Source: Betaproteobacteria bacterium
GTDB lineage: Bacteria > Pseudomonadota > Gammaproteobacteria > Burkholderiales > Burkholderiaceae_E
Assembly: GCA_016868095.1 (NCBI GenBank)
Contig: VGHV01000139.1
Coordinates: 1-6,577, forward strand
Direction: 5' to 3'
Length of the DNA: 6,577 bases
The position numbers and the translations under genes were made by a program. Below are positions 1 to 4,251 of this stretch, in pieces. Every line of letters starts with the position of its first letter. Positions within the stretch are counted from its first letter, which is position 1. The notes under the pieces are model-generated. The model did not search any database and had not been told where the DNA came from. It saw only the letters and a list, made by a program, of their open reading frames with translations.

Positions 1-2
1 TG

Positions 3-356
3 GAGGCTGATCAATCATTTTTGCTTGCCATCTATGCCAAGTCGGTGACAGCGCCCATCGGGATGGGTATTGCTGAGCGAATTCAAGCCTCACCCACCCT
101 AACTGCTGTGTTTGCCGTGACCACAGGCATCTTGGGTGCCGTGTTTGGTCGCTTTATTCTGAATGCAGCGGGTGTATCGGCCTGGTGGCAGCGTGGCTTT
201 GCGCTGGGCGTTGCATCGCACGGCATAGGTACATCGCGAGCAATGAGCGTTCACCCCGTAGCTGGTGCCTATGCAAGTCTTGGCATGGGTTTGCACGGGA
301 TTGCTGGTGCGGTGCTTATTCCACTGCTCATCCAGGCACTGATGTTGCTTCGCTAA
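3..356 (+). CDS. LrgB/CidB-family membrane protein, C-terminal part (5' end outside window)
   Basis: The frame is open from base 3 to a TAA at 354-356, giving 117 visible residues; LrgB proteins are usually about 230 aa, so roughly the N-terminal half is missing. The TTG at 21 is internal to the gene, because in-frame codons continue upstream to the window edge. Two motifs typical of the family are visible: KSVTAPIGMGIAERI near the start and ASHGIGTSRAM in the middle. Between and after them lie hydrophobic, Gly/Ala-rich membrane segments, and the end is hydrophobic (LIPLLIQALMLLR). LrgB/CidB proteins are inner-membrane proteins that usually work with a small holin-like LrgA/CidA partner; they are linked to murein hydrolase control and, in some bacteria and plastids, to transport of small organic acids. 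The partner gene would lie upstream, out of view. The stop is only 20 bases before a phage head-closure gene on the same strand, with no terminator visible between them. Family assignment is strong; the exact role is not. Confidence 0.88.
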   Translation, partial: EADQSFLLAIYAKSVTAPIGMGIAERIQASPTLTAVFAVTTGILGAVFGRFILNAAGVSAWWQRGFALGVASHGIGTSRAMSVHPVAGAYASLGMGLHGIAGAVLIPLLIQALMLLR

Positions 357-376
357 CGCTCCGGGCGGGATTATTG

Positions 377-733
377 ATGGGGTCAGTTGCTCTTGATCGC
401 CTGCAGGCCGGCGATCTTTCCCATCGTATTCAGATTGAAGCGCCTGTTCGCGCCACGGACTCGCTGGGACAGGTCACAAGGCACTACCGAGTGCTTGCCA
501 CCGTGTGGGCAAAGGCTGAACCCTTGAGCACGAAAGCGGTGCTTGAGGCAGGTCACAGCCAGGCGCAAAGCCTGTGGCAGTTTGTGATTCGCGATCGCAA
601 GGATTTAAAGCTTTCTACGGAACATCGGATTGTGTTTCAAGGCGCTGCCATGTCGATCTCAGCACTTGTAAAACCTATTGCAGGCGTCCCATGGATTCGG
701 ATCACGGCAGGGGAAGGAGGCAGTGTTGATTGA
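377..733 (+). CDS. Phage head-closure / head-tail adaptor protein (SPP1 gp16-like)
   Basis: This 118-aa protein has the layout of the phage head-tail joining family (SPP1 gp16 / HK97 stopper type). Near the N terminus it has the hallmark LQAGDLSHRIQIEAP, followed by TDSLGQV, then TVWAKAEPLS, and a C-terminal beta-rich part with FVIRDRKDLKLSTEHRIVF. In family members this small beta-barrel protein docks under the connector, closes the DNA-filled head and offers the attachment surface for the tail. The ATG at 377 was chosen because the family motif starts about ten residues later and a purine-rich GGGCGGGA (363-370) sits 6 bases upstream. The frame is open further upstream, but only as a shadow of the LrgB gene. 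The stop lies within the next gene's start region, as expected for a tightly packed late operon. The gene expected upstream (connector, major capsid protein) is replaced here by LrgB. Confidence 0.87.
   Translation: MGSVALDRLQAGDLSHRIQIEAPVRATDSLGQVTRHYRVLATVWAKAEPLSTKAVLEAGHSQAQSLWQFVIRDRKDLKLSTEHRIVFQGAAMSISALVKPIAGVPWIRITAGEGGSVD
712..720 (+). promoter_or_regulatory. Strong Shine-Dalgarno for the gp10-like gene; decides a non-ATG start
   Basis: GGAAGGAGG at 712-720 is a near-perfect ribosome binding site inside the end of the head-closure gene. Spacing from its end is 2 bases to GTG 723, 5 bases to TTG 726 and 14 bases to ATG 735. TTG 726 has the best spacing, so the gene is called from there; GTG 723 is the alternative. 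Confidence 0.65.
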
Positions 734-1163
734 GATGAAGCTTGAGGGCCTTCGGGAGCTTTCAAAGCAATTGCAATTGTTGCCCGAACGGGTGGCGCGC
801 AATGCGCTTCGATCGGCCGTTTATGCGGGAGCCAGTGTGGTGCGAAAGGCCATGAAGGCTCGCGCGCCAGTGGCAACGGGTAAGCTTAAGGCCTCGGTTT
901 ACCAAAAGCAGATTCGAGAACATTCCAACCTTTACACCCAGGTGTTTTTCGTCGGGATACGGTCTGGGGCAAGAAAAAAGCGTGACGGCAGCAAAGACTT
1001 TAGCCGAGATGCCTGGTACTGGCGCATGCACGAGATGGGAACAAGCAAGATGGCTGCACGCCCTTTTGTGCGCCCAGCCTTTATGGCAGTGCACGAGGAG
1101 GCAGCGCGGGCGATTGCTACAAAGCTTGCCGATCGGATCAGCGAGGAAACTCGTCGCAGCTAA
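726..1163 (+). CDS. HK97 gp10-like phage neck/tail completion protein
   Basis: Called from TTG 726 this is 145 aa, the usual size for the HK97 gp10 family. The N-terminal part reads KLEGLRELSKQLQLLP, then ERVARNALRSAVYAGASVV and KAMKARAPVATGKLKASV. This is the family pattern of an N-terminal helix, a helix rich in Ala/Arg, and an AP-x-x-TG-x-L turn. The C-terminal half carries WRMHEMGTSKMAARPFVRPAF, the 'E-x-GT-x-x-x-x-ARPF-x-RPA' signature that ends most members. By family knowledge this protein sits at the head-tail interface or tail completion point (the lambda gpZ position) and is needed to join tails to filled heads. It overlaps the previous gene by 8 bases, suggesting translational coupling, and is followed 15 bases later by the tail terminator gene. 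The start is uncertain (723, 726 or 735); the stop and family are not. Confidence 0.88.
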   Translation: MIEMKLEGLRELSKQLQLLPERVARNALRSAVYAGASVVRKAMKARAPVATGKLKASVYQKQIREHSNLYTQVFFVGIRSGARKKRDGSKDFSRDAWYWRMHEMGTSKMAARPFVRPAFMAVHEEAARAIATKLADRISEETRRS

Positions 1164-1178
1164 TGAGCGCTTTGGACG

Positions 1179-1595
1179 ATGAGCCTTAATACCCTGGTGT
1201 ATGAGGCGATCAGGCAATCGCTCAATGATCCACTCAATCAATCGACTAGCGATCCCCTTGATACGGTAAGTCAGTTGGTTGATGTGGTGGTCCGACCCGA
1301 TGTAGCACATGTCGATGATCGTGCGCCTTATGTGATTTATCAGCGGGTGGGCCTAGCACCTTCTGCCACCCTAAGTGGTGCGGCATCGAGTCTCACCCAT
1401 GCGCTTTATCAAATCGACGTTTATGCCAGCACGCGGTCTTCGGTGGATGCGATTGCGGCTGCGATTCGATCAGGATGTCTTAGGGTTCAGAGCATGTCGA
1501 TGACGCTTAACGATTCGCACTGCAGTTTTGAGGCTGATGCCTCGGTTTATCGCGAGACGCTGACCTATTCGGTTTGGGCGCCCACGCCGATCTAA
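1179..1595 (+). CDS. Tail terminator / tail completion protein, DUF3168 (SPP1 gp17 / lambda U-like)
   Basis: This 138-aa protein begins with a helical segment (LVYEAIRQSLN) and continues with the DUF3168 pattern: RAPYVIYQRVG, a Leu-Ser-Gly turn, ALYQIDVYASTRSSVDAIAAAIR and a final beta strand ETLTYSVWAP. DUF3168 proteins are small alpha/beta proteins that form a hexameric ring on the head-proximal end of the tail tube, stopping tube growth and making the joining surface. ATG 1179 is the first possible start after the in-frame TGA at 1164; its Shine-Dalgarno is weak (GGA at 1174-1176). Position between the gp10-like gene and the tube protein gene matches lambda-like gene order and supports the call. 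The 94 bases after the stop separate it from the tube gene. Confidence 0.83.
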   Translation: MSLNTLVYEAIRQSLNDPLNQSTSDPLDTVSQLVDVVVRPDVAHVDDRAPYVIYQRVGLAPSATLSGAASSLTHALYQIDVYASTRSSVDAIAAAIRSGCLRVQSMSMTLNDSHCSFEADASVYRETLTYSVWAPTPI

Positions 1596-1629
1596 ATCCT
1601 GCCACTTAAGGCGTTGATCCAGTAGATCG

Positions 1630-1651
1630 CATGCGTTCAATCGTTCGCATG
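1630..1651 (+). repeat. Small inverted repeat in the gap before the tail tube gene
   Basis: CATGCG (1630-1635) and CGCATG (1646-1651) can pair as a 6-bp stem with a 10-base loop. It lies in the 94-base gap 1596-1689, the only sizeable gap inside the structural block. No T-run follows, so it is not a standard terminator; it could be an mRNA-processing or stabilising hairpin just ahead of the highly expressed tube gene, or chance. Confidence 0.3.
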
Positions 1652-1689
1652 GAACAAACGGATCGAGATATCTTCTAGAGAGTACAACC

Positions 1690-2121
1690 ATGCCCTACAC
1701 AAGCTCACAGGCTATTCGTTCGCAGGGTGCCATCCTTGCGCATGGCGCAGGCACTCCTGCGGTTTACACCGAGGTGGAGGAACTTACCGACATTCAACTC
1801 ACAGGGATTGCGGTGCAGTCGGTTGATGTCACCAACCTCTCATCGAGCAGCAAGGAGTTTATTGCAGGTCTTAACGATAATGGGTCGATCCAGATCTCAG
1901 GCAACTACACGCACGGTGTGGGACAAAAGGCGCTTTGGGCCGATGCCTCAGCGGGCATCACAGCCCCTTATAAGCTCACCTTGGGTTCGCACCTGATAAC
2001 GCCCATTGTGATCACCTTTTCGGGCTTTCCCACCAAGTTTGACTTGAGCACGAAAGTCGATGGCAAGGTGGAGTTTTCCTCGGCCATCAAAATCACGGGC
2101 GATATCACGATCACACCATGA
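1690..2121 (+). CDS. Major tail tube protein
   Basis: This 143-aa protein matches the siphovirus tail tube pattern. It has an N-terminal extended arm with TPAVYTEVEELTDI, then GIAVQSVDVTNLSSSSKEFIAGLNDN with the family's V-D-V-T and 'E-F-I-A-G-L-x-D-x-G' signature. SIQISGNY follows, then a C-terminal half of beta strands ending FPTKFDLSTKVD and FSSAIKITGDITITP. Family members assemble as hexameric rings stacked around the tape measure to make the DNA-conducting tube of a non-contractile tail. There is no sheath gene beside it, which fits a siphovirus rather than a myovirus. Only a modest ribosome site (TAGAGAG, 1676-1682) lies 7 bases before the ATG. The stop overlaps the next start as ATGA (2118-2121), so the chaperone gene is probably translationally coupled. 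Confidence 0.88.
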   Translation: MPYTSSQAIRSQGAILAHGAGTPAVYTEVEELTDIQLTGIAVQSVDVTNLSSSSKEFIAGLNDNGSIQISGNYTHGVGQKALWADASAGITAPYKLTLGSHLITPIVITFSGFPTKFDLSTKVDGKVEFSSAIKITGDITITP

Positions 2122-2474
2122 AGACTAAAGATCAGGCACAAGGTTCGCTTACTCGGGAGCGCCTGTTCATAGCCCTCGCGCCGAGAATTGAGAAGCATCA
2201 CATTGAAGGTTTAGGTGAGGTGCACTTTCGCCAGCTATCGTTACAAGAGATCGATTCGCTATCGAAGCGAAAACAACTCAAAGGCGATGAGGATGCTGCC
2301 GTCGCTGTCCTTTGCCTCTGTCTGGTGGATGCAGAGGGCAGACGTCTGCTTTTAGATGAGGACGTCGAAGCACTTAAAGCGTGCGGGTTTCGTGCACTTG
2401 AAGCACTGATTGCCAAAGCAGCCGAAGTCAATGGACAGGGAGCCTCGCAAAGCGACCCAAAGCCTTTGGCCTAG
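2118..2474 (+). CDS. Tail assembly chaperone, short (G-like) product
   Basis: This is a 118-aa, mostly helical, charged protein with no membrane segment. It begins with a basic N terminus and has GLGEVHFRQLSLQEIDSL, then an acidic/Ala-rich helix (GDEDAAVAVLCLCLVDAEG) and DVEALKACGFRALEALIAKA. The 'V-x-x-R-x-L-(S/T)-x-x-E' strand and the 'LVD-x-x-G-x-x-L' region are typical of siphovirus G-type chaperones, which bind the tape measure and recruit tube subunits. It overlaps the tube gene by 4 bases. Its position between the tube and tape measure genes, and the -1 extension described separately, identify it more firmly than the sequence alone. The normal stop is TAG 2472-2474, 12 bases after a slippery heptamer at 2456-2462. 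Confidence 0.82.
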   Translation: MKTKDQAQGSLTRERLFIALAPRIEKHHIEGLGEVHFRQLSLQEIDSLSKRKQLKGDEDAAVAVLCLCLVDAEGRRLLLDEDVEALKACGFRALEALIAKAAEVNGQGASQSDPKPLA

Positions 2475-2815
2475 CGCAACGCTTTCGGCATCGGCTGGCG
2501 CTTGCCCTGGGTAAAACGCTTGAAGAACTCAGCCACATGTCTGCCGCCGAATATGCCTCGTGGTGCACTTATGCAAGTCTTGAGCCCTTTGGCAGTGAAG
2601 CGCAGGACTGGTATCAGGCGCACCTGGCAAGTGTGCTTGCCAATATTCACCGCGATGTAAAGCGTCAGTCAGACGCATTTGAGATCGGTGATTTTGTGCT
2701 CTTTCATCAGCGGCGTTCGCAACACACCGAGCATGCGTCTGATCGTGATTTGAGTGCAGGCGAGCTAGCACTGCTGCAAGGCTTTAAGCGCTTGCAAGGA
2801 CATCAAGCTGGCTGA
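2118..2815 (+). CDS. Tail assembly chaperone GT, made by -1 ribosomal frameshift
   Basis: Reading shifts from the G frame to the -1 frame at CCCAAAG (2456-2462). The first 115 codons are G; decoding then resumes at GCC 2462-2464 and continues to TGA 2813-2815, for a predicted 232-aa product. The -1 frame is open from before the heptamer through the whole overlap and encodes AFGLAQRFRHRLALALGKTL, then EELSHMSAAEYASW and LEPFGSEAQDWYQAHL. 'RH-x-LAL-x-LG-x-T-x-x-EL' followed by 'MSAAEYA-W' and 'LEPFG' is the common T-domain pattern of tail chaperones in proteobacterial prophages. The conserved part begins upstream of ATG 2537, so separate initiation there would delete it. In lambda the GT product is made at a few percent and bridges the tape measure and tube subunits. 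The C-terminal 40 residues look less conserved. Confidence 0.8.
2456..2462 (+). promoter_or_regulatory. Programmed -1 frameshift site CCCAAAG
   Basis: In the G frame the codons are GA-C CCA AAG, a perfect X-XXY-YYZ heptamer (X=C, Y=A, Z=G). Both tRNAs re-pair after slipping, CCA to CCC and AAG to AAA. The G-frame stop comes 12 bases later. A weak downstream stem is possible: AGCGC 2473-2477 with GCGCT 2498-2502, 20-base loop. No strong pseudoknot was seen. Confidence 0.78.
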
Positions 2816-2859
2816 CACACGTGTCATTAAGACTCGCCCATGACTAGGTGCATGTCAGC
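2811..2859 (+). repeat. Inverted repeat at the end of the chaperone gene
   Basis: GCTGACA (2811-2817) overlaps the GT stop codon and is perfectly complementary to TGTCAGC (2853-2859). The left arm also contains a tighter element, TGACAC-AC-GTGTCA (2813-2826). No T-run follows, so intrinsic termination is not supported. It marks the left edge of the non-phage cassette. Confidence 0.4.
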
Positions 2860-2927
2860 TATCGGATCTGAATGAGCTTTCATCGTGTGTTTAACGCCCC
2901 GCACCGGCACTGCGCTTTGAAAGTTCG

Positions 2928-2956
2928 TTGATCGCTTATGTGAAACCACTTATGCT
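2928..2956 (+). promoter_or_regulatory. Candidate sigma-70 promoter for the secreted repeat protein
   Basis: TTGATC (2928-2933) and TATGCT (2951-2956) are separated by exactly 17 bases and each matches 4 of 6 consensus positions. Transcription would start near 2963, giving a leader of about 50 bases before ATG 3012. It lies in the 196-base gap 2816-3011, which otherwise holds only the inverted repeat at its left end and a good ribosome site, AAGGGAGA (2998-3005). Confidence 0.5.
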
Positions 2957-3011
2957 CGCATTCACATGCTGAGCAAATCAGATGGATTTCATCGATCAAG
3001 GGAGATAAACG

Positions 3012-3413
3012 ATGAGCGTGATGAAGTCATTGGCTTTCGCAGTTCTGGCAATCGGCATCGGGGCAGCACCTGTTAGCGCCGCAGATAAAAAGGAAGCTGC
3101 TAAAGCGCCCGCAGCCGATGCGCCCGCGGTGAAAAAGTCTGATTCCGGGATTTGTCATGACAAGAGTTCGCCGAGCTACGAGCGAACAAAAAATTTCACA
3201 CCGTTTAAAACAATGGATGAGTGCATGAAAAGCGGTGGCACAGCGCCCAAAAACGCTGGGGCAGCACCAGCACCTGCCGTTGTGATCAAAAAGTCAGATA
3301 ACGGCATCTGCCACGATCCTTCAAGCCCAAGCTATGAGAAAACCGCCAAGTTCACAAGCTTTGCGAGCATGGATGAGTGTGTGAAGAGCGGTGGCAAACC
3401 ACCCAAAAAATAA
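3012..3413 (+). CDS. Small secreted protein with two copies of a Cys-containing module
   Basis: The 133-aa product starts with a clear Sec signal peptide: Lys5, hydrophobic core 7-19, and a likely cut after Ala23 in VSA-AD. A linker rich in Lys, Ala and Pro follows (25-40). Two modules then repeat, residues 41-76 and 93-128, 27 of 36 identical by eye, each of the form KKSD-x-GICHD-x-SSPSYE and FT-x-F-x-x-MDEC-x-KSGG. Each module has two Cys, 22 residues between (48/71 and 100/123), so one disulfide per module in the periplasm is likely. Similar single modules occur in small proteobacterial secreted proteins of unknown function, as I recall them; I know of no established role. A candidate promoter (2928-2956) and strong ribosome site suggest expression independent of the tail operon. 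It does not resemble a virion protein and is read as cargo or a host gene. The gene itself is convincing; its function is unknown. Confidence 0.85.
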   Translation: MSVMKSLAFAVLAIGIGAAPVSAADKKEAAKAPAADAPAVKKSDSGICHDKSSPSYERTKNFTPFKTMDECMKSGGTAPKNAGAAPAPAVVIKKSDNGICHDPSSPSYEKTAKFTSFASMDECVKSGGKPPKK

Positions 3414-3433
3414 CTCGCCTCAAAAAAGAGATG

Positions 3434-3509
3434 AGCGCTCGATCTGTCTTTAAACCGGCATGCGCCCTGGTGTTGTTGTCTCCAAGGGTTCGCATGTCGA
3501 TCGAGCGCT
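3434..3509. repeat. Perfect 11-bp inverted repeat between convergent genes
   Basis: AGCGCTCGATC (3434-3444) and GATCGAGCGCT (3499-3509) are exact reverse complements with 54 bases between them. A GU pair and an AU pair could extend the RNA stem to 13. The right arm can also pair locally, AGCGC 3504-3508 with GCGCT 3518-3522. It fills most of the 121-base gap 3414-3534 between the secreted-protein stop and the phasin stop. No T-run is adjacent on either strand, so a role as a two-way terminator is possible but not shown. Confidence 0.5.
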
Positions 3510-3534
3510 TAGGTGAGGCGCTAGGGTGGAGCTA

Positions 3535-4065
3535 TCAGGTCGAACGCTTTGTCTTGCTCTTGGGTGAGGCGGTTGGGGAAACAACGTAAAGCTCAGCCTG
3601 CTCATTCATCGAGGCGGTCTGACGTATGAACTGGCCCCATGCCTTTTCGCTTACGGCAATCATTTCTCTGGCTGCTTTAAAAAATGACTCGGATCCTGCT
3701 GGGGCCGTTTTCGCAGCCTCATCAAGCCAGGCAGAAACAGCGCGATAGCCCTCTTGGACTTGCGCCTCGGTCGTGAGTGCAACAGCCCTTGAGGTATCCA
3801 GTGCAAGTGTGGCGGCTTCGGCCAGATAGTTTTGGGTAATTTGAGCGAGAGGTTTTGAGGCATCGTTAGCGATGGCGCCGAATTCTTGGGGCGTTTTGAC
3901 GCCCAGGAGTGCCTGGTGCTGTTTGACTGATTGCTCAAGCAATGCCTTGGTCGTATTCAACTGGAGGGCACCCAACTGCTCGGCCGCTTCGACCGCTTTG
4001 AGTCCGAGCGCCAGCTGTCCGTCCGCGATGGACTGCAACCCCTTGGTATCCATGTGCTTTTTCAT
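3535..4065 (-). CDS. phaP: Phasin family protein (PHA granule surface protein)
   Basis: This 176-aa protein lacks Cys, is almost entirely helical and Ala/Gln/Glu-rich, and matches the phasin_2 family of Burkholderiales. Recognisable parts are LQSIADGQLALGLKAVEAAE near residues 10-29, then LNTTKALLEQSVKQHQALLGVK, the family-typical KTPQEFGAIANDASKP and an amphipathic tail half (QEGYRAVSAWLDEAAK ... MIAVSEKAWGQFIRQTA), ending in a Lys-rich tail. Phasins coat polyhydroxyalkanoate granules in the cytoplasm, controlling granule number and size, and their genes are often repressed by PhaR until granules form. ATG at 4065 is preceded by TAAGGGGAA (4075-4083, minus strand), 9 bases upstream; Met5 is a weaker alternative start. 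It is transcribed against the surrounding phage operon and diverges from the tape measure gene. The symbol is by family; genomes often carry several paralogues. Confidence 0.88.
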   Translation of the reverse strand: MKKHMDTKGLQSIADGQLALGLKAVEAAEQLGALQLNTTKALLEQSVKQHQALLGVKTPQEFGAIANDASKPLAQITQNYLAEAATLALDTSRAVALTTEAQVQEGYRAVSAWLDEAAKTAPAGSESFFKAAREMIAVSEKAWGQFIRQTASMNEQAELYVVSPTASPKSKTKRST

Positions 4066-4142
4066 GCTGGTGTATTCCCCTTACGAATGCATGCGAACTG
4101 ATGAATCGATATGAATGGATCAATGACTAAATCAATGGCTGG

Positions 4143-4171
4143 ATTATGTTGCAGCGCACCATTTATTGCAA
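4143..4171 (-). promoter_or_regulatory. Candidate phasin promoter
   Basis: On the minus strand TTGCAA (4166-4171) and CATAAT (4143-4148) are 17 bases apart, matching consensus at 4 and 5 of 6 positions. The start would be near 4136, giving a leader of about 70 bases. A candidate operator (4147-4161) falls in the spacer. A weaker alternative is TTGATT (4130-4135) with TATCGA (4106-4111), spacing 18. Confidence 0.48.
4147..4161. promoter_or_regulatory. Candidate PhaR-type operator, promoter-proximal copy
   Basis: TGTTGCAGCGCACCA is an imperfect 15-base palindrome fitting TGTTGCA-N-TGCAACA at 12 of 14 defined positions. It lies between the -10 and -35 of the candidate phasin promoter, where a repressor would block transcription. 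Assignment to PhaR rests on the phasin context and the TGCA-type dyad, not on a verified motif. Confidence 0.4.
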
Positions 4172-4188
4172 CCTGCCTTCAAACCAAC

Positions 4189-4218
4189 TTGTGACGATTT
4201 GTTGTAATGCAACATATT
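4189..4218 (+). promoter_or_regulatory. Weak candidate promoter facing the tape measure gene
   Basis: TTGTGA (4189-4194) and CATATT (4213-4218) are spaced 18 bases apart, each matching 4 of 6 consensus positions. It would start transcription about 27 bases before GTG 4252. In AT-rich intergenic DNA such a match is easily accidental. Confidence 0.25.
4200..4214. promoter_or_regulatory. Candidate PhaR-type operator, distal copy
   Basis: TGTTGTAATGCAACA is a near-perfect palindrome with one mismatched pair, matching the copy at 4147-4161 in pattern. The two centres are 53 bases apart, close to five helical turns, so bound proteins would lie on the same DNA face. It is also within a weak plus-strand promoter candidate facing the tape measure gene. 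Confidence 0.42.
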
Positions 4219-4237
4219 AGGCTGTTGAACGACACTT

Positions 4238-4244
4238 GAGGTGA
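4238..4244 (+). promoter_or_regulatory. Ribosome binding site of the tape measure gene
   Basis: GAGGTGA ends 7 bases before GTG 4252. An in-frame TAA at 4246-4248 rules out any earlier start, so the non-ATG start is well fixed. Confidence 0.75.
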
Positions 4245-4251
4245 TTAAACG

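Noticed and set aside
270..282. 13-base identity TATGCAAGTCTTG shared with 2570-2582, and 14-base identity CTTGAGCACGAAAG at 523-536 and 2043-2056.
   Set aside because: The copies sit in different reading contexts of unrelated genes and do not flank anything; they are isolated short matches, probably chance.
185..376. Upstream extension of the head-closure frame.
   Set aside because: It is the +1/-1 shadow of LrgB; the family motif begins just after ATG 377, which has its own ribosome site.
762..1310. 182-codon minus-strand open frame opposite the gp10-like and DUF3168 genes.
   Set aside because: Both plus-strand genes carry clear family motifs; the reverse frame is Cys/His-rich noise with no recognisable domain.
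1631..1678. 15-codon micro-ORF in the gap before the tube gene.
   Set aside because: Too short to support without a ribosome site or homologue.
2537..2815. Independent gene starting at ATG 2537.
   Set aside because: The conserved T-domain residues begin before this ATG and the frame is linked to G by a canonical slippery site, so it is better read as the GT extension.
3377..3589. 70-codon plus-strand open frame after the secreted protein gene (or a shorter version from ATG 3431).
   Set aside because: It overlaps the end of the secreted-protein gene out of frame and the phasin gene antisense, matches no family I recognise, and has no convincing ribosome site.
2810..4250. Possible direct repeat bounding the cassette (GGCTG and ATTAA at both edges).
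   Set aside because: The shared blocks are only 5 bases with different spacing; this does not amount to an att site or target duplication.
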